Source: Pezicula radicicola
Lineage: Eukaryota; Ascomycota; Leotiomycetes; Helotiales; Dermateaceae
NCBI GenBank assembly: GCA_003008705.1
Contig: PDUO01000007.1
Span: 1,431,939 to 1,495,938, forward strand
Direction of reading: 5' to 3'
Length of the DNA stretch: 64,000 nt
Part shown: positions 1 through 10,595 of the stretch, one piece after another
Layout: every line of letters starts with the position of its first letter
Position numbering within the stretch: the stretch's first letter is position 1
Made by a program: the position numbers and the translations under genes
Notes under the pieces: generated by a model
What the model was told of the DNA's origin: nothing
Seen by the model: only the letters and a program-made list of their open reading frames with translations
The model's database searches: none

Positions 1-476
1 TAATACCTTAATATGCTACAAGATAATAGAATTAAAGTTATTAAGTGATAGAATACTAGGTTAGTTATATATAGCTACGTATAGCTTCGGAAGCTGTACC
101 GTAAATTATACGGCTTCGTAAATTACAAATACATTCCCTCTATGTTAGAGGTTAGATCAGGCAATTATTCCAGTGAAGTTTAGTCAGGGTCTATTATAGC
201 CGAGCAAAGGAGTCTTAGTGGGGCCGAGGATCTGCAGGGTGACTTGTACTCTTCTCTAATAGAATAATGCAGTCTACATCGTTCAAGATGACGAGAACGA
301 CGTACGTATCATTTTTGAGTATTTCTTCACCATTACATTTTTCTTTTTGGGGGTTTGAAAGACGCCTGTACTACAAAAACATGCTTTGCATCTCATGAAT
401 TCCATCAGAGTATTCCTCAGGCCCTTGATATATGATACTGACTTCGTGTTTCTAGTAGGCAAAAGAATCTGCCTTA
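1..476. other. AT-rich left flank
   Basis: No gene can be supported here. The bases just before the HET relic should encode the N-terminal half of that protein, but I find no readable HET motif in any frame, so this half is lost or heavily mutated. Confidence 0.4.
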
Positions 477-1021
477 ATGATACATGTGTATAGCAATTCA
501 ACCTTGAATATTGCTGCATCCAAGGCCGCCGATAGTAGCCAAGTATTATTCGCCTCTCGAAATAGACAATGGATATGCCGAATATCTGGTGTACTTAAAC
601 CAGGACCTGTTCATTACCAGTGCATTCCTGCGACACATTATGATATGGCCATGGATTCACCTCTCGAATCTCGTGGCTTGACACTGCAGGAGCGGCTTCT
701 CGTGCCCCGATACTATATCTCACGACATATGAAGTCTTTTGGGAATGCTTTCACATAATTCATATCTTGCCAGTAGGGATTACCAATGATTTGTATTCCC
801 ACATAGCACATGGCCTATTGCTCAGACCAACAGGGAAGCAGAAGGGACAGTATGAAAGGATTGGATACTTTAGAGACGAGGTGAAGCGTTGTAACGATTC
901 ATATGACGATTTTGAGGATGCTTGTAACGACTTAACATGCCATGCCAAAGAAAGTGATTATGCCCATGCCCCGAGGGACATGAACGCCGTGGGATGTCAT
1001 ACAATCACTTTAATTCAATAA
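477..1021 (+). pseudogene. HET-domain (heterokaryon incompatibility) gene, 3' remnant with frameshift
   Basis: HET proteins trigger cell death when unlike fungal strains fuse. This is the C-terminal part of one. The first frame (477-~730) reads VYSNSTLNIAASKAADS and then SRGLTLQERLLVPR, the usual HET 'Y..A..TIAA..A.DS' and 'RGW.LQERLL.PR' blocks. The expected next block, EVFWEC, is present but in another frame (about 731-750). That second frame runs on through HGLLLRPTGKQKGQY to a normal-looking HET end (TITLIQ, stop at 1019-1021). So a one- or two-base indel lies near 720-735. The first half of the domain (YCWG and WIDALCIIQ blocks) is missing upstream. The gene is therefore truncated and frameshifted. 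An intron cannot explain the shift because the two blocks are nearly contiguous in normal proteins. Confidence 0.8.
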
Positions 1022-1743
1022 AATCTACTAAGCGTTTGATTATTTGTTTGTTTGTTTGTTTGCTTGTTTCATACACGATTACAGGTTAGGTTATTTTGAA
1101 TGCCTATACCTGAGAGTCCATGTATGATTTTCCCATACATGTAGATGGTTAAGGGATATCTTTTCTACTAGTAGGGCTAGGACCCATTTAAACAGTAGCA
1201 AGTGGACTGAAATTTCTTTGAAAAGAGGGAGAATCTCCGAAATAGGGATCCTAGATTTAGAAGAGGAGGAAGAATATGAGGAAGGGAAAATAGGATGTTT
1301 TTTTTAATAAAGATATGAGGTGGATAGTACTTATATTTGTCTTAGCACTATGCTACATTACTAAGTCACAGATGCATAGCACCCACCCCCTAGTAGGTAA
1401 ACAGATTATAGTACCTCTTAAGACTTATATTATTCCCCTATTACTCTAGTCGCTATACAGTTAAATCTTAGATCCTCCTTTTACTAAAAAGCTAATTAAT
1501 TTTATTTTATAGATCTAGAAGACTAAAATTTGTTGTAGTATCAATTTATTACCGCTTGGCTTCTATGGGTATTAAAATCCGATGCGGGTATTGTTTGATG
1601 CTAAGAATAAGACTGTCAATGTAAGTAAACAAAATAATCAGTCGCTTTGGGTAACATTCCTCATACAGTTAACATACCATCTAATATTTTCAGCACACTT
1701 TTTTTCAAGCTCAGAAATCGGAGATACGAGGGGGCAGTCAAGA
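1022..1743. other. AT-rich intergenic stretch with a (TTTG)n microsatellite
   Basis: A (TTTG)n run lies at about 1042-1066. The rest is AT-rich with no coding signal and separates the HET relic from the 3' end of the regulator gene. Confidence 0.5.
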
Positions 1744-3432
1744 TCAATAAACTACAAAAGTCTTCCCCTGCTGCGCCCACGCCCTAGCAAAATCAATCCA
1801 ACTAATCCTACAATCCTCCTCGGCCCAAAAAGCCTTCAAAAACTGCAAGACCTGCCAACGATCTAACGGTCCAGTAGCTTTAATAACATCTCGTAATTTT
1901 CTATCCACAAAGTTTTGTCTGTTGGCGTCACCACGACATTCGGTTCCGGCTATAAAGAGGGGCCATACGAGGTCTTGAACAAATGCTTTGCTGTCTCCAA
2001 GTGATAGTACATCTCTAAAGATTTGGTCTCGTGAGGAGGACATGGCTTCGTTTGGGGAAGATCCTCCGAAGAGGACTCGGTGGATGTATAATAGTCCCAT
2101 GTGGTGGTACATATCGACCACGTGATCGAATTCCTTTTCGATACTTTTTGGGGTGAAGTTCATTGCTCGGCCTAGTTTTAGTGTACTCTGGCGGGCTTGG
2201 TCTAATCTTTTGGAGACGAAGGCTTCATCTATTGTTGAGTCTACATTGCCGGCTACTCTGCGGCGTTCAACATTGGTGACGATGTGCATGACTCGGTGGA
2301 AGTCAATGAAGAAGGAATTTCCACCGTAGTTAAGTATATCTTCTTTCATATAATCCACGTGATTGTCTGTAAATGTAGTCATGAATGCACAAACATTTGT
2401 TGTGAAGAATTCTTGGACTAGGAAGTTACTTGTGGCGTCGGTTGGAATGGGTAGATGTTCTGTATCTCCCCAACGCCTGATCATGGTCCGAGCTGCCCAG
2501 AGGTGGATTCGCCATTGGGTATTCCCAGGTTGCAGAATTTCGAGATTGAGAAGCATCAGAGTTGTGGCAAGGTCGGTATTTTGCGGCTGGTGACCGACAA
2601 CTATTGAAGTCTCTTCTGTACCTTGTGTTTCGGCCTTTAACTGGTCTGCTAAGAGCTTCAATGCTTTATCTCGAAAGTCCTTGGAAAGTTGAAGAGAGTC
2701 GGCAAATAATTTGGTGTCGTGTTGAGATTTGAAGGCGAGATCGCCTGCAGACAAGGCAAGCAATGACCAGCGAAGTGATTCCGATTCCTGGATTAGCGGA
2801 GCAATTATCTTCCTCCAAGGATTGTCTTCGCTGTCAACCCAAGCTAAGCGGGGTGCCACAACATAAATGAAGTGGTCCATCAAACGTCGTATAGTTGGAT
2901 GCCGAAAGAAGTCCGAGCCTGGCAATGGATTAGGGATTATTGTAGGCGTCGTGGAAAAAGAAGCAACCTCTCCAACCTCACAGTCTATTGAACCCTCACG
3001 AGAGGGACTCTGAGGCTTGTCTAGAACAATAAATGAATGACCAAGGCTTTGCGTGCTCTGTGCTGCTGAGATCTTGGCTAATGATAATGAGGTTGATATT
3101 GAGATTGATGGTGGTATTGATGTTGCTACTGTAGACGTCGAGCCTCTTCTCGCAACCTCGGGCCCTTGACCCTTCTGCTTCCCTCTGCTTGCAACACCCT
3201 GGATCCATCTCAATGGCACGCCATAGCCGGGGCAATAAAGGTCCCTATCATGGCATTTCTGACACGTGGGAAGGGCTCTGTCACATTTTATTCTCCGCCT
3301 GTTGCAGGTACGGCAATCTGGGATCATAACAATAGTGGTCAGCCCTAGAAAAGCATGAATTGGAGAGGAAGCTGAGCTAACCTTTTGTTGGCTTGGATGT
3401 TTCTGGTGGTTGGGGTGACATGACGGATGCAT
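1744..3432 (-). CDS. Zn(II)2Cys6 fungal transcription factor
   Basis: Nuclear DNA-binding regulator of the Gal4 class. Counting from the ATG at 3432 (562 aa), cysteines fall at residues 40, 43, 50, 57, 60 and 67, spaced C-X2-C-X6-C-X6-C-X2-C-X6-C with the basic stretch NRRRIK between: a complete binuclear zinc cluster. A Ser/Thr-rich linker follows, then about 400 residues of helical sequence (for example HLWAARTMIRRWG) like the fungal-specific C-terminal regulatory region. The frame is open further up to 3492. The hydrophobic stretch at residues 24-36 before the cluster is odd and could be a retained intron, but no splice pair I tried keeps frame; a start at 3327 (MIPDCRTC) is equally possible. 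Target genes cannot be told from sequence; the nearest oxidoreductase is the SDR at 5.9 kb, 2.5 kb away and pointing the other way. Confidence 0.88.
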   Translation of the reverse strand: MHPSCHPNHQKHPSQQKVSSASSPIHAFLGLTTIVMIPDCRTCNRRRIKCDRALPTCQKCHDRDLYCPGYGVPLRWIQGVASRGKQKGQGPEVARRGSTSTVATSIPPSISISTSLSLAKISAAQSTQSLGHSFIVLDKPQSPSREGSIDCEVGEVASFSTTPTIIPNPLPGSDFFRHPTIRRLMDHFIYVVAPRLAWVDSEDNPWRKIIAPLIQESESLRWSLLALSAGDLAFKSQHDTKLFADSLQLSKDFRDKALKLLADQLKAETQGTEETSIVVGHQPQNTDLATTLMLLNLEILQPGNTQWRIHLWAARTMIRRWGDTEHLPIPTDATSNFLVQEFFTTNVCAFMTTFTDNHVDYMKEDILNYGGNSFFIDFHRVMHIVTNVERRRVAGNVDSTIDEAFVSKRLDQARQSTLKLGRAMNFTPKSIEKEFDHVVDMYHHMGLLYIHRVLFGGSSPNEAMSSSRDQIFRDVLSLGDSKAFVQDLVWPLFIAGTECRGDANRQNFVDRKLRDVIKATGPLDRWQVLQFLKAFWAEEDCRISWIDFARAWAQQGKTFVVY

Positions 3433-5921
3433 GGTCGAATGACGGTGAGTTCGGCTACAAAACAAAATGTTATCTTCTTCTGTAAGGTACACCTATGTAA
3501 GGACTAGGATGCCAGACAGGCTGAATTGTGTGTATGTGGTAGGAACAATAGTAGAAGTAACGTAGTACAACTCTGTTGTGATGATGCGCAGATGTCCTTC
3601 CGTGCTTGCTAAAAATATGAACTTGGTTCTTGCTTCGTGTTAGTAACGGGGTCGAGAGGGGCCTATGAAGAAGTATGAAGGACGCAGAGATAAAAGATAA
3701 GCAAAAGTGGACATTCCCGTCGGGAAGGAAATACAAAGTGGCGGAATCCTGTCACGTGCCTAAGCGGGGCGGAAGCGGATCACTGGAGGACTGCTTGATT
3801 ACTAACCCGGAGCCTTGGATGGGATACTTGTAACATTAATTAACCGAGTCCCACTAGCAGTAACGCAGAATTCATGAAATCAGAACTGAGATTTTCTAGT
3901 ACTGAGACTTTCTAGTAATCATACAGTAGAAAATACCCCTTTCAAGAAAGTCGAGAAGTCAGGAAAATCCGATTTCATATGTCTTCATTCGCAGGTAAAT
4001 GAAAATGGCGGTAAACACGGAACGAAGAAGTGCACTAGCAACTCGAGGAGGCATAATCTAGACGTGCCATGCATTATAGATCATGTATAATAATTCCATA
4101 TCAGCCCGCCCGACTTTCCAGAATTGATAATGCTGATTCCGAATAGAAAAACAGAGTCAAGAAAAACTTATGATTAATAGACAGATGCGCATTGGCAACG
4201 AAAGAATCTGTAGCCTAGCTACATTTTTCAATTCTCTCATCAACTTTTGACTACGAATCCATCTTATGTACTAGCATAGAATTCTGTTCCAAGTTATCCC
4301 ACAAATACAGAATACACATCACAAAACCAAAGAAAGAAAAACAGATTCCAGCAAGAGCAAAAACAACAAAAAAAAGGAATCCCCTACTCATAATAACCCA
4401 AAAATACCGCACTTCATCTCCCTCCCCGGAGATACGATATCCAAATCAAGCCTCCCAATCCCCATCCCCATCCCTATCAAACATCCACCATAACCCAAGC
4501 ACACTAACCTAACCCGACGCTAACAAACACCAAAAAGAACCCAAAATTACACACTAGATAACCCCGCAAGGAAATACCTTCCTCCCTTCGTGTCACCTAC
4601 CGTAGCCACCCTCTTCAGCACCGGGTTTCCCAATCCAGTAACCCGTACATGCCCACCATCTATTTCCTGGAGATGGAGAGAACCTCCGTCCTCCGAACCG
4701 AATTGTGGGGTCGCATTCGGGGGTCTGGATTTGGGTGGGCAACTGGGCTGGAAACAATTTGGGTTTATCGAGGTGTTCGTTCATTGCATACAAAGACAAA
4801 GTATGTTAAGGGTTAATCTACATCTTTTATTTTGAATATAGATATGAAGATATAAATGAAAGAGAAAGAATATACAACGCATACAAAAATTCCTACACTT
4901 ACATTCAACACCAGTAGCGCAACCATTCCTCCAAAAACAATCGAGACGAGCACGCAAAACTAACCCCGTGGTTAACCTCCACTCCCGGTATCTAAAGAAA
5001 CAAGGGGGGGTCCAAAAAAGAACCAGGTGAACCAGATGAACCCAACCCAACCCAACCCAAAACAACCATCGACCCCGCATTAACCACCTCACCTCACTAA
5101 CTGCTGTACAACAGAACCCAGAACCCTCCTCACACGCCTCACTAACCTCACTAACCATCTCATCTTTCTGCTTCCCCCAACGAGTAAAAGTACCCCTAAT
5201 ACGCCACACCCTATAATACACTCTATATCATACCCATAAAACACTCCATAAATACCGGTACCCATCACAAGTTCATCACAAGTTCATCACAAGTTCAACC
5301 AACAAACCAATCCCGCAATGAAAATCCGGAAATACCCTACTCGAGTAGTCTGTCGCGTACCGTACTACGCCTTATGGTCGGTACCAAAATCCTCCGCGTC
5401 TCGAGGTCCTTTCTCTTTTCTTTGCCTAGATTCTTCGCCTAGATCCTTAGCCACTTCACCCATTCGGTACACAAGGTAGTAACTACCGTCCATTACCTAG
5501 TTTGAAAGTATGTTCGTTGGTCTACCCATACATAGAAGCAAGACAAAAAATCAGAAAAGAGGAAGCCGAGCCGGTTGGTTCCTGGATGGTAACTACCACT
5601 TACCTTACCTACCCTGTCAAAGCTCTTGACTACATCATCACGGCTTCTGCCACTTTTTATTTCCCTTTTCCACTTTCCCCAGAAATATTTAGGTTTCTAG
5701 TTCTTGACAATCAGTCGACCAACTTATTGCTTGCTTGCTATACATCAATCAATCCACAGCTTACTTATAGCTATATTACAACTTCAGTATACCACTACTT
5801 CCTCCGAGTACTATACTACCAGTACAACGACTTCTGTGATATTCTATCTTACCTTTCCGTGCGCAGCTAAAGTACCTCCACCCCGCTCTCCGACCTGGAT
5901 ACACAGCAGAATCTCTTCAAA
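3433..5921. other. Long divergent intergenic region
   Basis: Lies between the start of the Zn2Cys6 gene (-) and the start of the SDR (+), so it should carry both promoters. The part from about 5300 to 5920 is pyrimidine-rich and probably is the SDR leader. Open frames of 68-146 codons at 4590-5221 and 5502-5870 have no family features and unusual composition. I see no convincing gene. Confidence 0.5.
5263..5295. repeat. 11-bp tandem repeat, three perfect copies
   Basis: The unit catcacaagtt occurs three times without change, about 630 bp upstream of the SDR start. No known function. Confidence 0.85.
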
Positions 5922-7100
5922 ATGAGTAAGGTCTCCCAGCAAACCAATCTCTCTCCTGCTATACTTCTATCCCACTCTCCAACCCCTACAAGCTCACACC
6001 CCATTGCAACAGGCCCTGCAACAACCATCAATGGGGTCCCTCCACCCCCACAAGAAGAGACCAGCAGTCTTAATACGAACACCACTACCCCACCAATATT
6101 TCAAGGAACTTCCAAACGACTTCCCGAATTCAACCTTGCAGGAAAAGTCGTCATAGTCTCTGGCGCAGGGCGGGGATTGGGCTTGGTTCAAGCGGAGGCC
6201 TTGTTGGAAGCCGGTGCTACTGGTAAGTGTGGATCCAGGTTGAGATAGAGTATTGGTTTATTGGGAGCTAATTTAAATGCAAAATAAACAGTGTATGCAT
6301 TGGATAGACTTGGTAAGATTCCTTTAATGCATATTGTATCATGGATTTCCATATTAGGAAGGTACCAGATAGCTAACAAAGCATGCAGAGGAACCATCGG
6401 TGGATTTCGCACCCATCCAAAAGCGGGCGATTGCTGAACTCGGCACAACTCTCTCATACTGCCGGGTCGATGTCCAGGACGTCCCGAAGTTGAATGAGAT
6501 TGTCGAAGAGATTGCGACGAAGCATGGACGGCTCGATGGTTTGATTGCAGCGGCTGGGATCCAGCAGGAGACCGCGGCTTTGGAGTATACAGCTGAGGAC
6601 TGTAATAAGATGATGAGCATCAACGTTACCGGCGTTTTTATGACGGCTCAGGCTGTAGCCAAACAGATGATACGGTTTGGTAACGGCGGTAGTATTGTGT
6701 TGATTGCAAGCATGAGCGGCACGATCGCTAACCGAGTTAGACACCTCACCTTCTCTTCTCTTGATGTAATTGCTGATAAGTTTAACAGGGACTCATCTGC
6801 CCGGCCTACAACGCTTCGAAAGCCGGCGTCATTCAACTGGGCCGTAACTTGGCAAGCGAATGGGGCGTGTACAATATTCGTGTCAATACCATCTCCCCAG
6901 GCTACATCGTCACAGCTATGGTCGAGGCTCTGTTTGAGAAGTTCCCAGAGCGGAGAATGGATTGGCCAACTCAGAACATGCTTGGACGATTGAGCAAGCC
7001 TGAAGAGTATAGAGGTGCTGCTGCTTTCCTTATCAGTGATGCGAGTAGCTTCATGACGGGGTCGGATCTGCGGATGGATGGCGGTCACTCGAGTTGGTAA
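5922..7100 (+). CDS. Short-chain dehydrogenase/reductase (sugar-alcohol/ketose type likely)
   Basis: NAD(P)-dependent oxidoreductase of the classical SDR family. Exons 5922-6222, 6292-6312, 6389-6735 and 6789-7100 join in frame to 326 aa; the second exon is only 21 nt. Visible motifs in order: a Pro/Ser/Thr-rich N-terminal tail of about 70 residues, the cofactor loop GAGRGLG after VVIVSG, IAAAGIQ in place of NNAG, INVTGVF, IASMSG with the catalytic serine, YNASKAG (YxxxK pair, after the third intron), and SPGYIVT/DGG at the end. Fungal SDRs with this layout include mannitol/sorbose/arabinitol reductases and related enzymes; the exact substrate is not decidable here. No mitochondrial targeting signal is obvious; cytosolic is likely. 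Confidence 0.9.
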
Positions 7101-7443
7101 GATTGCTTGTTTCGGTAACTTGAAAGTTGAGAGTTTGGGGGCGCTGTTTCCGTCTCTTTGTGATACGATAGGATAATTTTCTGGGGTGACAGAAGGCGAG
7201 AGGCCTTTCTTGAGTTGGTAGATTTGCTGCTTGTCCCTTAGCGTAGCTCTGTTGAGGTGCTGTAGTTCGAAGAATGGAATACCTTTCTTGAGTTACTCCA
7301 GCTAGCTGCTTATTTGAATACTCTCCAGATAAATAAAACTTGCAACTGATTTCAAAGCCTCCATTCAACTCCTCCACCCAAGCTATTATACACCGGCCCA
7401 TCGAAGACACGATCCGATGACTTGACCCGAACTCTACAACCCC

Positions 7444-8266
7444 TCAATACTGCGTAACACCAATAACTCCCCTCTCCCCTAACCTCGACACAACGCCGCT
7501 ACCAAGCCCGAGCTGCCTCTCAATGTCTTCATTCGCCATGCCCTTCTGATCTCTTAGCATCAGAGCCTGCCGGATTGTAACCACATCTAGAAATGTCCTC
7601 CCCTTAGCGCCTCGTCGTCCTATGTTGGAGAACTCGGTATCAGCTTCCTCTGCCAGGCGCTTGCGCGCCTCCAGGAGTGCAATGGCTGGATTGGAGGCAG
7701 TATTTGGAAATATGGATTGTGAGGGGTTAGAGGCTGAGGGTTGGAAGTTGGACTGGGTGGTTTGTGGGTCGTGGGATTCGGAGGGTGAGGGGTTGGCGCG
7801 AGAGGGAGATAGGTTTTTGGATATGAGGTGAGAGGTTGAGGGTGAGAGGTGCGGCGCTTGAGGCTGCGAGGGAGATTGAGGTTGGTGGAAGGTTGAGGAA
7901 TTGGAATATGTTGGGTTTGGTTGGACGGGGCCGAGTTGGGAGAGGCGGGCAGCTAGGTCGGGATCTTGGAAGTCGCTATTATTTATTGCTGAGGGTTGGT
8001 TGGCTTATCAGTTGGAGTTTTCTTTAATGAGGGATTTGATGCAGTGAAACATGTTGTAATTGAGAGGGGATTATACCTTCTGTTCGCGACATAGTTGCTT
8101 GAGGCTGAGGATGTACTGTTGGACCTGGACCTGGACCTGATGTTTGAGCTGCAGGTGATGGTTGTGAGGTTACATTTGTTGTAGCAATGCCAGGCGCGCG
8201 GGTTGGATATTTTCGTGATGCTACGGAGCCAGCAGCTCGGGCAGTTTTCGAAGCTGAGGTGCCCAT
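7444..8266 (-). CDS. Conserved-looking fungal protein with myristoylation-type start and helix-turn-helix-like C-terminus
   Basis: Exon 1 is 8266-8077 and exon 2 is 7988-7444 (intron 88 nt), giving 244 aa. The start MGTSAS fits an N-myristoylation signal (Gly2, Ser6). A long Pro/Ser/Gln-rich, disordered middle follows, with a short block QDPDLAARLSQLGPVQPNP. The last 75 residues are well ordered: LLEARKRLAEEADTEF, GRRGAKGRTFLDV, IRQALMLRDQKG, IERQLGL and GVVSRLG, which looks like a winged or simple helix-turn-helix. I do not recognise a named function. It is divergent from the DUF3632 gene, with starts less than 500 bp apart, so the two may share a promoter. The splice join restores frame through a conserved-looking segment, so the model is good even though the role is unknown. 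Confidence 0.8.
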
Positions 8267-8629
8267 TTTCGACAGAGGAATTGAGTGATGGCGATGAGAG
8301 GTTGATATGCTGGTGGTGTTCTGTTGATGTTGATGCTGATGAGATCATGGAGATTTTCGAAGCTTGGAGCTTTCCATTTTGGCGGGAAGGCTTGTTTGTG
8401 CTGGAGCGGAGCGGATTCCCGCTCTTCTCGCCTACCTACGACTGTCAATTAGGGGCTCGCTTCGTTTATTACTGCTTGCGACAACGACGACGACTTTCTT
8501 CTTGCGCATTACAATCCCCAGCCTGTTATATATCTTTTGGCATCTCATCTTGTCCACTCCTCTGGCCACTGAGTATTAAAGCCTTGATACATATCTTCTA
8601 TTTACTTATTCCTCAGTACGGCGGCAGCC

Positions 8630-9442
8630 TTGGACCTCAACATCGATGCCCTGAAATACCCCGATCCTGGTGATGCTGAAAAGACAAAACCCAGCAAATC
8701 CTTATCCGGAATGATGAAGTCCAAGTCCAAGCCCAAGCCGATTAACTCTGCTGTAACTGTCCCGAAGGAGTATCTCCCCGATGACTACTTGGTCTTTCTC
8801 ATTCTTCGCGACTTCCTCCAGCCCAGTAGCATGCTCTCGCTCCATGATGCCGTCAATCGCATCATCGAAATATTCCCAGATGAATATTCTAACCTGCGCC
8901 CCATTAACACCGTCTGCATTGAGCTTTCGGAACAGATTCCTTATTATCACCCCTCGCAGCTCAAACTTGCGAGACTACTATGGCTTATTGAAAGGAATGA
9001 AAAACGGATCATGAAATCAGGTTTGAAAGTTCGTGTCAATTACATCAATATCTTTGAGATACCACTGACATATACCCAGGATGCCCCAGCCGCTGTCCAC
9101 TCCTTCTATCAGCACCTCCTGGAAGACATAGTTGATAACTGTGGTGATCCTGGAGACGACGATGCCGATCCAATGCGGTACGTCAATTACCAAGCCTTCC
9201 TAGCCAATCTTATGGAGATTGGTATCTGGCTTCCTGGCCCCAACTTTGCATTATCTGCAATGCGCGGTGCTTTTGATTCTGTTAAAGAGGGTGAAAATGA
9301 GAAAGAGAATCCTGCTATCCGGGAGGCGTGGGTTCTTGGTGCAGCGCAGTGGATTTTATGGAATGGTCAGGGACTATTCAAATTGCTTCTGTGTCGACAG
9401 GAGATGCAGGGAGTAGAGCCTTTTGAATTGAGTGATTGGTAG
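8630..9442 (+). CDS. DUF3632-family protein with an in-frame TAG before its conserved C-terminus
   Basis: DUF3632 proteins are fungal, of unknown function. Features seen: VNYQAFLANLMEIGIWLPGP and GAAQWILWNGQGLF, the two typical blocks. The frame is open upstream of the first ATG (8711, MMKSKSK) to a CAG at 8614-8616 that looks like a splice acceptor, so a small first exon may be missing from this model; I could not find it. The stop is TAG at 9440-9442. The same frame then continues for 39 codons (RWKKGFNGIVDS ... KAVVIMDGLEKGMSF) to a TAA at 9560-9562, and this reads like the normal DUF3632 tail (W..WK.GF ... A...M). So the gene is either a recent nonsense allele or read through. A 39-nt GT..AG segment (9440-9478) would bypass the stop in frame but is shorter than usual introns. 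Confidence 0.75.
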   Translation: MDLNIDALKYPDPGDAEKTKPSKSLSGMMKSKSKPKPINSAVTVPKEYLPDDYLVFLILRDFLQPSSMLSLHDAVNRIIEIFPDEYSNLRPINTVCIELSEQIPYYHPSQLKLARLLWLIERNEKRIMKSGLKVRVNYINIFEIPLTYTQDAPAAVHSFYQHLLEDIVDNCGDPGDDDADPMRYVNYQAFLANLMEIGIWLPGPNFALSAMRGAFDSVKEGENEKENPAIREAWVLGAAQWILWNGQGLFKLLLCRQEMQGVEPFELSDW

Positions 9443-9562
9443 AGGTGGAAGAAAGGGTTTAACGGGATTGTGGACAGTGATGGAGTTGGGGAGGAGTGTA
9501 AGACTGTGTCTAGGAAGGCTGTTGTGATTATGGACGGACTTGAGAAGGGCATGTCGTTCTAA

Positions 9563-10595
9563 GGTTTTTTGTCTAGTAGCTTTTGTTGTGCAGGTTTATA
9601 TACAACTGCATTATGTCATTCTCCCAAGTCAATATTAATCCTGTCAAGTCGAATGTCTTCCCAATGATATCGTCTAGTTTTACGTGAAGAAATGTTCTAT
9701 TTAATTATGATGACAAAGTGGAATACAGGTGAAGTATCAAAATTTCCAGTCTTTCTACAATTCCTTGCTCCTTCAAGTTCATCTTTACTTATTAGTTATC
9801 TCATTTGATTTAGTTACTTTATATTTATTACTATTCTCTCTTTGATCGTTTAACACTCTGGTTAGATTAAATACAACACCAAAAGACAATTTGACTTAGA
9901 GCTTGTAGGCCTATGAGTTATTAATTTAGATGATATAGTTCCAACATTAGAAGATACAATATTCTGCTTACTAATTATCATCTTAAAGATTAATGACTAT
10001 AGTGTTCGGAAATAAGAACTGTAGACCTACATCGTTAAAGGATTAAAATTTTATATCAAAAGCGACAAGTAATAGTTAAATACATAATAGTATTACTCCG
10101 TACAGTACATGAAAGTGAGCGTTGGAATTAGTTTCTATGGAACGAGAGTCTGTTCCCTTCCACACCGTGGCTTTAACAGGCAGGTCTACTAAGCTGCAGA
10201 CGCTAAATGCTTCGGTTACGGTGATTAGGTCGGGAAAACGAAGAATACCGACACGAACCATCCTATCATATCGATTATCAATTTCTTTATCTCTATTCTT
10301 CTACTTTTATCCCCGGAACAGATCTGGGTATAGGCAGGGGTTCGGTTGCATCCGGGTCATCCGCGTGATGGCTTTAGCTTCTTTAAGCCATCGTATGATA
10401 AAATTTAGCCCCTGCAGCAAATGCAGTTATCTCCACGATCTTCTACGATAAATCCACTAGGGCGATGAATATCGTTTTTGGGCCCTCCGCATCAGCTATG
10501 ATCCGACGCATTGGAGCCACTATTTTGTTTCTTAGCCTCTTCTTCCTACGAAGTAGAGTAGGTATTTGCTGTCTTTCCAAGGCACTACTTTCCCG
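9563..10595. other. AT-rich intergenic region, promoter side of the MFS gene
   Basis: The first 500 bp are strongly AT-rich; the last 400 bp are more balanced and probably hold the leader and promoter of the DHA2 transporter. No gene supported. Confidence 0.45.

Noticed and set aside
4590..5221. Overlapping frames of 68-146 codons on both strands upstream of the SDR
   Set aside because: No domain-like sequence, odd Trp/Cys-rich composition, and the frames mirror each other; it looks like non-coding leader and promoter DNA.
10122..10451. 109-codon + frame before the DHA2 gene
   Set aside because: Starts at TTG, no family features, lies in the promoter region of the transporter.
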